From NCBI RefSeq assembly GCF_003719305.1, contig NZ_RARC01000021.1, positions 52,175 to 116,174 on the forward strand: a stretch of DNA of 64,000 nucleotides, written 5' to 3'. A program made the position numbers and the translations under genes. The stretch comes from Mycolicibacterium stellerae. GTDB taxonomy: Bacteria; Actinomycetota; Actinomycetes; Mycobacteriales; Mycobacteriaceae. How positions within the stretch are numbered: the stretch's first letter is position 1; each line of letters begins with the position of its first letter. Shown here piece after piece: positions 17,839-26,695 of this stretch. The notes under the pieces were generated by a model. That model saw only the letters and a list, made by a program, of their open reading frames with translations. It was not told the DNA's origin and made no database searches.

Positions 17839-18306
17839 ATGGTCGAGGCAGAAGCGCAGGTCGACGAGCTCGCGGCCGAGCTGCAGCGCGTCCTGTCCAA
17901 ACTGTTCTCTGTCCTGCGGCGCGGCGACGCCAATCGCGGCAACGCAGGCGACCTGACCCTGGCCCAGTTGTCGATCCTGTTGACCCTGCTGGAAAAGGGT
18001 CCCATCCGGATGACCGATCTCGCGGCCCACGAACGTGTCCGCACCCCGACGACCACCGTGGCGATCCGCCGGCTCGAGAAGCTCGGCCTGGTGAAACGGT
18101 CGCGCGACCCATCCGACTTGCGGGCCGTACTCGTTGAGGTCACGCCCCGCGGCCTGGTCCAGCACCGTGAGGCCCTCGCCGCGCGCAGAGCCGCGCTGGC
18201 CGCAATGCTCGGCAAGCTCACGGAGGACGACGTCGAAACCCTGACCAAGGCGTTGGGCCCGATGGAGCGGCTGGCCGATCGCGAAACCGGCCACGGCGAC
18301 AGCTAG
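17839..18306 (+). CDS. MarR-family transcriptional regulator (Rv0042c-like)
   Basis: 155 residues. The winged-helix core shows LTLAQLSILLTLLEKGP, a recognition helix around RTPTTTVAIRRLEKLGLV, and a wing with RSRDPSDLRAVLVEVT, all typical of MarR. The helical ends would form the dimer. The ATG overlaps no neighbour and follows the pseudogene by about 40 bp. MarR proteins respond to phenolic or oxidative signals; the target is unknown. The stop codon shares a CTAG with the stop of the convergent glucosylglycerate hydrolase gene. Confidence 0.9.
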   Translation: MVEAEAQVDELAAELQRVLSKLFSVLRRGDANRGNAGDLTLAQLSILLTLLEKGPIRMTDLAAHERVRTPTTTVAIRRLEKLGLVKRSRDPSDLRAVLVEVTPRGLVQHREALAARRAALAAMLGKLTEDDVETLTKALGPMERLADRETGHGDS

Positions 18307-19643
18307 CCCAGCCAGTCGAGCACCGCTGCGGCGGTCCATGACTGCTGCATGCTGCCCAGCGGCTCCCCGGTGAACGGCTCGTAGTACTCGGCGAACGTGC
18401 CGTCGCTGGCCTGGCGCAGACCTTCGCGGCGCAGGATCAGGGACCGCTCGGCCCAACCGCGGCGGGCAAACGCCCAGGAGAACAGCCAGGTCATCACCGG
18501 CCAGATCGGTCCGCGCCAGTACTCCCTCGACCGAAAGTCTCGTGACACCGGCGACGTCGAAGGGATCAACGCGTATTTCAGGTCCGGATGCCCGCAGAAT
18601 CGCGGACCCTCCAGCAGCCGCAGCAGTGTCCGCTCCTTGTCGTGCGGCAGCCCGCCGCACAACAGCGGGGCGAACTGCGCGACCGTCTCGGTGGCGATCA
18701 ACTTGCCCGTCCGGACATCGAAATCCCTGGCCGCACCGGTCCTTTCGTCAGCCGTCTCGATGACGCCCAACCGGAACCGCTCGGCCCACGCGTACAGGTC
18801 CCTGACGTCGGCGTGCGGGCGTTTGTAGTCCTCGCCGATCTCGGCTAGCACGGTGCAGGCGACCGAAAGGATCGCCGACACGAACACATCCTCGACGGCG
18901 AAGCTCATCACCTTGGGCAGCAGCCCGTCGTCGTAGTGCGCCGACTTCATCTCCTCGACCAGCCACAGGTAGCGGTCGTACTCCATGTCGGACGGCCGTT
19001 GGCTGGCGTCGGTGACGATGGCGTTGTCCTCGCGCTGGTACTCGGGCACGGTGCCGGGAATCACGTTGGCGTAGGCGTTATCCCACCGCGGCGAGTTGTC
19101 CATACCGGACTCCCACCCGTGATAGAGCGTGACCCGGCCGTGGGAATTCTGGTCGCGTGCTTCGGCGAGCCAGCGGTGCCAGCGCACCAGATCGTCCCAC
19201 CGGCGGTCCAGGAACGCCTCGGCCACCGCGCGGGTTGACCGCCCGCGCGAACGTGCGTGGTCGAGGATGCGCTGCACGGCGATCGCGTGCACCGGCGGCT
19301 GGGTGATGCCCGACGTGTGCCGCGTACGGGGTGCGTTGGCGGCAAGCGCGGAGGTCGCCCACCGCGCAGGTCCGGGGAAGTAGCCGTCGACCCCGTTGGC
19401 GAACACGATGTGCGGAATCATCCCGTTGGACCACTGCGCCGACAGCAGCGTGTCGAGTTCGACGACGGCCCGCTCCACGCTCAGCGGGGCGAGGCCGATG
19501 GACACGAATGCGGCGTCCCAGCTCCACATGTGTGGGTAGAGCAGCGGCGCGGCCGTGGTCATCACGCCCAGGTCGTTGCCGCGCAGCAGGTAGGCAGCGC
19601 GCGCCGCGAGCTGTGTGGGAGCGAAGCTGGGATCAGGTGCCAT
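18303..19643 (-). CDS. ggh: Glucosylglycerate hydrolase-like GH63 glycosidase
   Basis: 446 residues from the ATG at MAPDPSFAPTQLA, close to the 445-residue glucosylglycerate hydrolase described from M. hassiacum. The (alpha/alpha)6-barrel family GH63 features are visible: YPHMWSWDAAF, GWESGMDNSPRWD (candidate acid) and SREYWRGPIWPVM. The enzyme splits glucosylglycerate (and mannosylglycerate) into sugar and glycerate, a solute mobilised when cells recover from nitrogen limitation. The frame extends 35 codons upstream, but that would run through the start of the divergent SDR, only 34 bp away. The assignment as GgH rather than another GH63 member rests on length and motifs. Confidence 0.78.
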   Translation of the reverse strand: MAPDPSFAPTQLAARAAYLLRGNDLGVMTTAAPLLYPHMWSWDAAFVSIGLAPLSVERAVVELDTLLSAQWSNGMIPHIVFANGVDGYFPGPARWATSALAANAPRTRHTSGITQPPVHAIAVQRILDHARSRGRSTRAVAEAFLDRRWDDLVRWHRWLAEARDQNSHGRVTLYHGWESGMDNSPRWDNAYANVIPGTVPEYQREDNAIVTDASQRPSDMEYDRYLWLVEEMKSAHYDDGLLPKVMSFAVEDVFVSAILSVACTVLAEIGEDYKRPHADVRDLYAWAERFRLGVIETADERTGAARDFDVRTGKLIATETVAQFAPLLCGGLPHDKERTLLRLLEGPRFCGHPDLKYALIPSTSPVSRDFRSREYWRGPIWPVMTWLFSWAFARRGWAERSLILRREGLRQASDGTFAEYYEPFTGEPLGSMQQSWTAAAVLDWLG

Positions 19644-19677
19644 CTCGTCAATGATCGCAGTCGGTAGGGTGGTCGGC

Positions 19678-20346
19678 ATGCCGACCGCGTTCATCACCGG
19701 ACCGGCGGGCGGACTCGGCACGGCGATCGCCGACGCGCTGGCGCCCACTCACACGCTGTTTCTCGGCGGCAGGCCGTCGGACCGGCTCGACGCGCTCGCG
19801 CAGCGACTCGGGGCCACCACATGGCCGCTGGATCTGGAGGACGCAGACGCCATCCCGGCCGCGGTCGAACCCATCGACGAGCTCGACGTGCTGATCCACA
19901 ACGCCGGCGCCGCCTTCCCAGGTCGCGTTGCGGAATCGACGATCGGCGAGTGGCGCGTCACCATGGAGGTCAACGTCATTGGGGCGGTGGCGCTTACGCT
20001 CGCGCTACTGCCCGCGTTAGACGCCGCGCGCGGCCATGTCGTGTTCATCAACTCCGGCGCGGGGATCAACGCCTCGCCGGGCTTGGCGTCCTACACCGCG
20101 AGCAAGTTCGCGTTGCGCGGCTTCGCGGACTCGCTTCGCAACGACGAGCCGTCGCTTCGGGTGACGTCGATCCATCCGGGCCGGATCGCGACGGTGATGC
20201 AGGAGGGGCTCGTCGCCTACGAGGGCGGCGAATACCGGCCCGAGCGATTCCTGAGCCCCGAAACTGTTGCCAAGATCGTGGCCGACGCCGTCAACGCTCC
20301 GCCCGACGCCCATATCCACGAGGTCATCGTCCGCCCCACCGGGTGA
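19678..20346 (+). CDS. Short-chain dehydrogenase/reductase
   Basis: 222 residues from ATG. It has the SDR cofactor motif TGPAGGLG at the N-terminus, NAGA in the middle, an active-site Ser in INSGAG and the YTASK catalytic Tyr/Lys pair. All catalytic residues are present. A Gly/Arg/Arg pattern after strand 2 (GGRPSDRL) suggests NADP rather than NAD. The gene is divergent from ggh across 34 bp, so the two promoters must overlap, and it is convergent with leuS. The substrate is unknown. A related SDR is found beside leuS in other mycobacteria as far as I recall. Confidence 0.87.
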   Translation: MPTAFITGPAGGLGTAIADALAPTHTLFLGGRPSDRLDALAQRLGATTWPLDLEDADAIPAAVEPIDELDVLIHNAGAAFPGRVAESTIGEWRVTMEVNVIGAVALTLALLPALDAARGHVVFINSGAGINASPGLASYTASKFALRGFADSLRNDEPSLRVTSIHPGRIATVMQEGLVAYEGGEYRPERFLSPETVAKIVADAVNAPPDAHIHEVIVRPTG

Positions 20347-20393
20347 TTTCGGCGCGCTCACATACGCTGAGCGTCGATCAACGCGCCGAAATC
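20345..20393. terminator. 12-bp perfect inverted repeat between SDR and leuS
   Basis: GATTTCGGCGCG at 20345-20356 is the exact reverse complement of 20382-20393, with 25 nt between. The left arm begins in the SDR stop codon and the right arm ends 9 bp before the leuS stop. An alternative inner stem (CGCTCA/TGAGCG) is possible. The position between convergent stops fits a two-way terminator without a clear U-tract. It may also be a copy of a dispersed palindrome. No second complete copy was seen in the window. Confidence 0.55.
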
Positions 20394-20402
20394 GCTAGAT
20401 AA

Positions 20403-23270
20403 CTAGACGACTAGGTTGACTAGGCGGCCCGCGACGACGATGACTTTCTTCGGCGTCGCCCCGTTCAGAAACGCCTGCACCTTTTCATCGGCCAGCGCCG
20501 CCGACTCGACCGTGTCCGCATCGGCGCCGGCGGGCACCGTCACGTGGCCCCGCACCTTCCCGTTGACCTGCACCGGCAACTCGACGGTGTCGACAGTCAG
20601 ATAGGCCTCGTCGGCGACGGGGAACGGTCCGTGCGCCAGCAACGTCTGGTGGCCCAGCCGCTGCCAGAGCTCCTCGGCGAGGTGCGGCGCCAGCGGCGCC
20701 ACCATGAGCACCAGCGGTTCCACCGCGGCGCGCGGGACGTGGCCGCTGTGCTTCTTGGTGAGGTGGTTGGTGTACTCGATCAGCTTGGCGCCGGCGGTGT
20801 TGTTGCGAAGCGACGCATAGTCTTCCGACACCCCCGCGATGGTGCGGTGCAGCGCCCGAAGCGTCTCCTCGTCCGGTTCGTCGTCGGTCACCCGAAGCTC
20901 GCCGGTTTCTTCGTCGACCACCAGCCGCCACACCCGCTGCAGGAACCGGTACGCGCCTACGACGTCTTTCGTCGCCCACGGCCGCGACGCGTCCAGCGGG
21001 CCCATCGACATCTCATACATGCGCAACGTGTCCGCGCCGTACTCCTCGCAGATCTCGTCCGGCGAAACCGAGTTCTTCAGACTCTTGCCGATCTTGCCGA
21101 ACTCCTGGGTCACCTGTACTTCGCCGTCGGGTCCCGGCCAGTAGAACTTGCCGTCGCGCTCAACGACTTCGGCGGCGGGCACGTAGCTGCCGCGCACGTC
21201 GGTATAGGCGTGCGCCTGGATGTAGCCCTGGTTCACCAGCCGGCGGAACGGCTCCCGCGACGACACGTGGCCGAGGTCGTAGAGCACCTTGTGCCAGAAC
21301 CGCGAATACAACAGGTGCAGCACGGCATGCTCGACACCACCGACGTACAGGTCGACGCCGCCGGGGTCGTCCTGACCGTGCTCGGCAGGCCGCGGCCCCA
21401 TCCAGTACGCCTCGTTCTCCTTGTCGCACAGGGCTTCCGAATTATGCGGGTCGGTGTATCGCAGCTCATACCACGAGCTGCCCGCCCACTGCGGCATGAC
21501 GTTGGTGTCGCGGGTGTAGGTCTTGAGGCCGTCGCCGAGGTCGAGCTGCACCTTCACCCAGTCGGTCGCCTTGTTCAGCGGCGGCGACGGAACGCTGTCG
21601 GCGTCGTCGGGATCGAACAACACCGGCGAATAGTCGGCGATGTCGGGCAGCTCGACGGGCAGCTCGGCTTCTGGCAACGGGTATGCGCGGCCGTCTTCGT
21701 CGTACACGATCGGGAACGGCTCACCCCAGTACCGCTGCCTGGCGAACAGCCAGTCGCGCAGTTTGTACTCGACGCGGGAGGCGCCCCTGCCGTCGGCCTC
21801 CAACCGCGTTGTGATGGCTTCCTTCGCCGACTCCACGCTCAGCCCGTCGAGGAAGCCGGAGTTCACCATCTCGCCGTCGCCGTTGTAGGCAGCCTGCGAG
21901 ATATCGCCTCCCGCAACGACTTCGATGATGGGCAGGCCGAATTCACCTGCGAAGTCCCAGTCCCGCTGGTCACCGCCGGGAACCGCCATGATGGCCCCCG
22001 TGCCGTACCCCACCAGCACGTAGTCGGCGATGAAGACCGGGATCTGGGCGCCGTTGACCGGGTTGATGGCGTAGCTGCCGAGGAAGACGCCCGTCTTGGC
22101 CTTGTTCTCCTGGCGCTCCAGGTCGGATTTGGCCGCGACCGAGCGGCGATACTGCGCGACCGCTTCGGCAGGGGTCGCGGCGTTGAAGGTCCACCGAGGG
22201 TCCACCGCATCGGGCCAGTCCGCGGCGGTCAGTTGTTCGACCAGCGGATGCTCGGGTGCCAGCACCAGGTAGGTGGCGCCGAACAGCGTGTCCTGACGCG
22301 TGGTGAAGACCTCGATGTCGCCTGCGTCGGTGGCGAAAAGCACCGATGCGCCGGTGGATCGGCCGATCCAGTTGCGCTGCATCGCCTTGACCTTCTCCGG
22401 CCAGTCAAGCACGTCGAGGTCGTCGAGCAGCCGGTCGGAGTAGGCGGTGATCCGCATCATCCACTGCCGCAACCGTTTCCGAAACACCGGGAAGTTACCG
22501 CGGTCGCTGCGGCCGTCGGAGGTGACCTCCTCGTTCGCCAGCACCGTGCCCAACCCAGGACACCAGTTGACCATCGAGTCGGCCTGATACACCAACCGGT
22601 GCGCGTCGACGACGTCGGCGCGTTCGGCCGCCGACAGCGCCGTCCACGCCCTGCCGTCGTCGAGGCCCCTTTGACCGGACTCGAATTCGCCCACCAGCTC
22701 TTCGATGCGGCGCGCCCTGTTGAGGTCCTTGTCGAACCACGCGTTGTAGATCTGCAGGAAGATCCACTGCGTCCACTTGTAGAAGTCGACGTCGGTGGTG
22801 GAGAAGCTTCGCCGCGCGTCGTGGCCGAGGCCGAGCCGGCCCAGCTGACGGCGGAAGTTGACGATGTTCGCCTCGGTGCGGGTGCGCGGATGGGTCCCGG
22901 TCTGCACCGCGTACTGTTCGGCAGGCAAACCGAACGCGTCGAAACCCAACGCGTGCAACACATTTCGGCCCGTCATCCGAAAGTAGCGGGCGTAGACGTC
23001 GGTCGCGATGTACCCGAGCGGGTGCCCGACGTGCAGTCCCTCACCCGAGGGGTAGGGGAACATGTCCTGGACGAACATCTTGTCGGCTGGCACCGGTGTT
23101 CCGTCGGTCGGCGCCAACGAGCCCACCGGGTTGGGCACGTTGAAGGTGCCCTGCTGCGACCACGTCTGCTGCCAGGCGCGCTCGATTTCCCCGGCCAGCT
23201 TCGCGGTGTAGCGGTACTGCGGGGTGTCGGCTCCCGTATCGGAAGCGTCGGTGACCGACTCACTACTCAC
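20403..23270 (-). CDS. leuS: Leucyl-tRNA synthetase
   Basis: 955 residues from the GTG at VSSESVTDAS, close to the mycobacterial LeuS length. It charges tRNA-Leu. The class I signature appears as HVGH in GLHVGHPLGY near residue 80 and the KMSKS motif as KIGKS in GKIGKSLKNSVSPDE. Between them lie the CP1 editing domain and the WAGSSWYELRY segment. The C-terminus has the anticodon-binding and tRNA-interaction domains. The open frame goes 101 codons further upstream through low-complexity sequence and is not supported. It is divergent from the Mtc28-like gene across 191 bp, which likely carries both promoters. Confidence 0.96.
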   Translation of the reverse strand: MSSESVTDASDTGADTPQYRYTAKLAGEIERAWQQTWSQQGTFNVPNPVGSLAPTDGTPVPADKMFVQDMFPYPSGEGLHVGHPLGYIATDVYARYFRMTGRNVLHALGFDAFGLPAEQYAVQTGTHPRTRTEANIVNFRRQLGRLGLGHDARRSFSTTDVDFYKWTQWIFLQIYNAWFDKDLNRARRIEELVGEFESGQRGLDDGRAWTALSAAERADVVDAHRLVYQADSMVNWCPGLGTVLANEEVTSDGRSDRGNFPVFRKRLRQWMMRITAYSDRLLDDLDVLDWPEKVKAMQRNWIGRSTGASVLFATDAGDIEVFTTRQDTLFGATYLVLAPEHPLVEQLTAADWPDAVDPRWTFNAATPAEAVAQYRRSVAAKSDLERQENKAKTGVFLGSYAINPVNGAQIPVFIADYVLVGYGTGAIMAVPGGDQRDWDFAGEFGLPIIEVVAGGDISQAAYNGDGEMVNSGFLDGLSVESAKEAITTRLEADGRGASRVEYKLRDWLFARQRYWGEPFPIVYDEDGRAYPLPEAELPVELPDIADYSPVLFDPDDADSVPSPPLNKATDWVKVQLDLGDGLKTYTRDTNVMPQWAGSSWYELRYTDPHNSEALCDKENEAYWMGPRPAEHGQDDPGGVDLYVGGVEHAVLHLLYSRFWHKVLYDLGHVSSREPFRRLVNQGYIQAHAYTDVRGSYVPAAEVVERDGKFYWPGPDGEVQVTQEFGKIGKSLKNSVSPDEICEEYGADTLRMYEMSMGPLDASRPWATKDVVGAYRFLQRVWRLVVDEETGELRVTDDEPDEETLRALHRTIAGVSEDYASLRNNTAGAKLIEYTNHLTKKHSGHVPRAAVEPLVLMVAPLAPHLAEELWQRLGHQTLLAHGPFPVADEAYLTVDTVELPVQVNGKVRGHVTVPAGADADTVESAALADEKVQAFLNGATPKKVIVVAGRLVNLVV

Positions 23271-23461
23271 GTGAACAGGGTAAACGGCCACCGCGGACCG
23301 CCGTTCGGCCACGGGCAGGTATCGGTTGCATTGCGGAGCGGTCAGAGGTTCATTCCAGCTCGGTCCCAGGCCTGGTGGCTGACTCCGCGCGGGGTTACGG
23401 TCGCCCCCTGACCAGGGGCATGCCTGCCCCGGCGGCGGAAGCACTCGAAAGGGATCGGGCG

Positions 23462-24325
23462 ATGATCGCAAATGCCCGCCGATGGCGGATTCTGGCAGGC
23501 GGTGTGGCCGCGGGTATGGCCGGCGTGCTTGGCCTGGCGGGTAACACGGCGCTGGCTGACCCCGTCTACCCACTGCCGCAGCCGGCCCCCGCGACCGTCA
23601 CCCAGACCGTGACCGTCGCCCCCGGCGCCGCGGCTGCCTCACAATCGGCGGCCCAGCTCGCCGTCTCGCCCTCCCTCGCCGCACAGTCCGTTGCCGCACC
23701 CGGGCTGGTGCCCGCGGCCGCGCTGGCCGCACCGGAAACACTTGTCCCCGCGGCCTCGGTGACGTTGCACGACTTCCTTGCGGCCAAGGGGGTAAAGCTG
23801 GAGCCGCAGGTGGCTCACGGCTTCAAGGCGCTCAACCTGGTGCTCCCCGTCCCGCGCGGCTGGTCGCAGGTGCCGGATCCAAACGTGCCGGATGCGTTCG
23901 CGGTGCTCGCCGACCGGGTCGGCGGCGACGGCATCTACACCTCCAACGCGGCGCTGGTCGTCTACAAACTCGTCGGCGGCGACTTCGACCCCAAGGAGGC
24001 CATCACCCACGGCTACATCGACGCCCAGCAGCAGCCCGCCTGGCGCACCACGAACGCATCGCTTGCCGACTTCGGCGGCATGCCGTCGGCGGTGATCGAA
24101 GGCACCTACCGCGACAACAACATGACGCTCAACACGGCACGCCGGCACACGCTTGCAGCGGTGGGCCCTGACAAATACCTGGTGACGCTTTCGGTCACCA
24201 CCACCGCAGCCGAGGCCGTCGCCGCCGCGAACGCAACCGACGCCATCACCAACGGATTCAAGATCGGCATCCCCGGTGCCGCCGCTTCGACTGCGGCCGG
24301 GCTGCCGCAGCGGCCACCTGGCTAG
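23462..24325 (+). CDS. mtc28: Mtc28/LpqN-family secreted proline-rich antigen (Rv0040c-like)
   Basis: 287 residues. The ATG at 23462 is chosen because AAAGGG precedes it. A Sec signal peptide (RRWRILAGGVAAGMAGVLGLAGNTALA) ends in ALA before DPVYP. An Ala/Pro/Val-rich low-complexity region to about residue 95 is followed by the folded LpqN-like domain (VPRGWSQVPDPNVPDAF, FGGMPSAVIEGTY). In M. tuberculosis this is the 28-kDa secreted antigen Rv0040c, in the same position beside leuS. It has no lipobox, so it is secreted rather than lipidated. The function is unknown; LpqN-fold proteins are linked to envelope biogenesis. Confidence 0.88.
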   Translation: MIANARRWRILAGGVAAGMAGVLGLAGNTALADPVYPLPQPAPATVTQTVTVAPGAAAASQSAAQLAVSPSLAAQSVAAPGLVPAAALAAPETLVPAASVTLHDFLAAKGVKLEPQVAHGFKALNLVLPVPRGWSQVPDPNVPDAFAVLADRVGGDGIYTSNAALVVYKLVGGDFDPKEAITHGYIDAQQQPAWRTTNASLADFGGMPSAVIEGTYRDNNMTLNTARRHTLAAVGPDKYLVTLSVTTTAAEAVAAANATDAITNGFKIGIPGAAASTAAGLPQRPPG

Positions 24326-24358
24326 CGCACAACGGGCGGCGCCCTTTAGGGTGGCCGC

Positions 24359-24721
24359 ATGCTTTTCGCGGCGGTGGGATGCCTGTGTGCCGCTGCCGCC
24401 ACCGCCGCCCTTGGCGGCTGGACGCTGTCGCGTCCGCGGTCGGCCGACATGGTCAGGCAGGTTCTCCGCGCTGTCGCGCCGACACAGCTCGCCGCCGCGG
24501 CGATGTTGACGGTCGCCGGTGTGGTCGCGCTGTCATCCCGCCCTCAAACCGCACTGGTAGTGGTGATCGTCTGCGTCGGCGGAGCGATCGCGACGGTCGC
24601 CGCGGGCTGCTGGCAGAGCGCCAAGTTCGTCGCGGCCAGTGCGGGGGCGGCGCCTGCCTGCGGCGCAGCGTCGGTGTGCGGCGGCAGCGCCTGCGCCACC
24701 TGCACCCTTTCTCGAAGCTAG
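24359..24721 (+). CDS. Small membrane protein with Cys-rich tail (Rv0039c-like)
   Basis: 120 residues with hydrophobic segments at about 1-20, 42-60 and 64-84. A C-terminal tail follows in which four Cys (101, 107, 112, 115) fall within 15 residues, ending ACATCTLSRS. The CxxC could bind a metal or be redox-active; no known domain is recognised. It sits 33 bp after the Mtc28-like gene in the same orientation, matching Rv0040c-Rv0039c in M. tuberculosis, and its stop shares a CTAG with the convergent yqgE gene. The function is unknown. Confidence 0.75.
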   Translation: MLFAAVGCLCAAAATAALGGWTLSRPRSADMVRQVLRAVAPTQLAAAAMLTVAGVVALSSRPQTALVVVIVCVGGAIATVAAGCWQSAKFVAASAGAAPACGAASVCGGSACATCTLSRS

Positions 24722-25323
24722 TTGCGGCTGATATCGATCGGGTGCGTCGCCAGTAGCGACAGCGGCAGCGGCTGACGGCGAAGCACCCGCCCCCACAGAT
24801 CCACCCGCGCCTCGGCGAGCACGTCGGATGGCAACGCGGACAGCACGATCCAGTCGTCGCGTTCGATTTCACCCTCGAGTTGGCCGATCGTCCACCCCGA
24901 GTACCCGGCGAAGATCCGCACCCCTTCGACAATCGGAGCGATCGCCTCGGGTTCCGCGTCGAGGTCCACCATCACCATCCGACCCTGCACGTGCCGGATG
25001 CCCGGCACGCCGGTCGGGTCTGTCCCGGCGCGCAGGGTCGCAAGACACAGCGCGGCATCGCGCTTGACCGGGCCGCCGATGAACATGGTCTTCGGCTTGG
25101 TGGCCAGCTTGGCCCACTGCGGAAGAACGTTGTACACCGCGGTCTCACTGGCCCGGTTCAGCACCACGCCAAGCGTTCCGCCGTCGTTGTGCTCGACTAT
25201 GTAGATGACACTGCGGCGGAACGTCGGCTCGAGCAGATCGGTATTGGCCAACAGCAGGGTTCCTGCGCGTACCCGGTTCGCCGTAGGGGCGACGAAATCC
25301 TCCGGATCTTCTGACTGCGCCAC
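24718..25323 (-). CDS. YqgE/AlgH family protein (Rv0038-like, DUF179)
   Basis: 201 residues from a GTG. Family features include GTLLLANTDLLEPTFRRSV near residue 20, the GTLGVVLNR strand, MFIGGPV and the C-terminal WIVLSA. YqgE/AlgH proteins have a conserved fold and no proven biochemical activity; AlgH was first reported as an alginate regulator in Pseudomonas. There is no signal peptide. The gene is divergent from the MFS transporter across 78 bp and convergent with the small membrane protein gene. Confidence 0.9.
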   Translation of the reverse strand: MAQSEDPEDFVAPTANRVRAGTLLLANTDLLEPTFRRSVIYIVEHNDGGTLGVVLNRASETAVYNVLPQWAKLATKPKTMFIGGPVKRDAALCLATLRAGTDPTGVPGIRHVQGRMVMVDLDAEPEAIAPIVEGVRIFAGYSGWTIGQLEGEIERDDWIVLSALPSDVLAEARVDLWGRVLRRQPLPLSLLATHPIDISRN

Positions 25324-25401
25324 TGCTCCATAATGTCACCAGCGAACGTTGAAGGTAGCGAACAACCTCGGCCCGCCGGGATATTTGTACTGTGAATTCT
25401 C

Positions 25402-26685
25402 GTGGTTGACGCACACGCACCGATGGCCCTGTGGCGGTCGGTGCGCAGCCTTCCCGAATTCTGGCGACTGCTCGAACTGCGGACGGTGAGCCAGTTCGGC
25501 GACGGCCTGTTCCAGGCGGGGCTGGCGGGTGGGCTGCTGTTCAGCACCGACCGTGCGGCAGGCCCGTGGGAAATCGTCGCCGCGTTCGCCGTTTTGTACC
25601 TGCCGTACTCGGTGCTTGGCCCGTTCGCGGGCGCCCTGCTGGACCGATGGGACCGGCGGCTGGTGTTGATCGGAGCGAATGTCGGACGAATGGTTCTCGT
25701 CGTTGGCATCGCCGCACTTCTCGCGACGAGCGCAGCCGACCGGCCGATCTTGTTCGGCGCGTTGATCGTCAACGGTTTCACCCGCTTCGTCTCCTCCGGC
25801 CTGTCCGCCGCGCTGCCCGATGTGGTGCCACGCGAACACGTGGTGACGATGAACGCGGTGGCGACGGCGACCGGCGGCGCTGCGGCATTTCTGGGCGCCG
25901 GCTTCATGCTGTTGCCCCGCTGGATCTTTGGCGCAGGCGACACCGGCGCCGCCACGGTCATGCTGGTCGTCGTGATCCCGGTCGCACTGGCCCTTGTGCT
26001 GTCTGTGCGCTTCCCCCCGCATGTGCTCGGCCCGCGCGAGAGCGTGCGAGCCATTCACGGGTCGGTGCCATACGCGGTGGCGACGGGATGGCTGCATGGC
26101 GCCCGCACAGTGCTGGCGGTTCCCACCGTGGCGGGCACCCTCGGCGGACTGGCCGCCCATCGAATGGTGCTCGGCATCAACACCATGGTGGTGTTGGTGA
26201 TGGTTCGGCAGAGCGACACTCCGAGCGTCGCCGGCTTCGGCACCTCGGCACTTTTCCTCTTCACCGTCGGCATCGGAGCATTCCTGGCGAATGTCATCAC
26301 GCCGGGTGCCGTCGCTCGGTGGGGCCGCTACCGCACCGCCAACGGCGCGCTGCTGCTGGCGGCCGTCACTCAACTCGGTGGCATCGGGCTGCAGCTGCCG
26401 ATGATGATGCTGTGCGGGTTTCTCCTCGGCGTGCTTGGCCAGGTGGTCAAGCTATGCGCCGACTCCGCCATGCAGATCGATGTCGACGACGCGCTGCGTG
26501 GCCACGTGTTCGCCGTCCAAGACGCCGTGTTCTGGATCTCGACCATCATCGCCCTCACGGCCGCGGCGGCCGTCATTCCAGCAGACGGTCGCTCCCCCGG
26601 CCTCATCGTGGCCGGCTCGGCGGTCTATCTGGTCGGGCTGGCGGTGCATGCGGGCGTCGTCCGCCGCACCCAGGCCCCGAGTTAG
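25402..26685 (+). CDS. MFS transporter (Rv0037c-like)
   Basis: 427 residues from a GTG, with about twelve hydrophobic segments. The conserved MFS loop 2-3 appears as GPFAGALLDRWDRR. No substrate can be read from the sequence, but export of small molecules is usual for this subgroup. It is followed 10 bp later by the Rv0036c-like gene, so the two are probably co-transcribed, as in M. tuberculosis. The ribosome site ahead of the GTG is weak. Confidence 0.87.
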   Translation: MVDAHAPMALWRSVRSLPEFWRLLELRTVSQFGDGLFQAGLAGGLLFSTDRAAGPWEIVAAFAVLYLPYSVLGPFAGALLDRWDRRLVLIGANVGRMVLVVGIAALLATSAADRPILFGALIVNGFTRFVSSGLSAALPDVVPREHVVTMNAVATATGGAAAFLGAGFMLLPRWIFGAGDTGAATVMLVVVIPVALALVLSVRFPPHVLGPRESVRAIHGSVPYAVATGWLHGARTVLAVPTVAGTLGGLAAHRMVLGINTMVVLVMVRQSDTPSVAGFGTSALFLFTVGIGAFLANVITPGAVARWGRYRTANGALLLAAVTQLGGIGLQLPMMMLCGFLLGVLGQVVKLCADSAMQIDVDDALRGHVFAVQDAVFWISTIIALTAAAAVIPADGRSPGLIVAGSAVYLVGLAVHAGVVRRTQAPS

Positions 26686-26695
26686 GCTGTGCCGC

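Noticed and set aside
20544..23411. 955-codon plus-strand open frame across leuS
   Set aside because: It is the antisense shadow of leuS. The translation is Arg/Val/His-rich with no known fold, while the minus strand encodes a complete synthetase.
23271..23573. 101-codon N-terminal extension of LeuS
   Set aside because: Pro/Arg-rich low-complexity translation not seen in LeuS. The GTG at 23270 gives the known start and leaves room for the divergent promoter.
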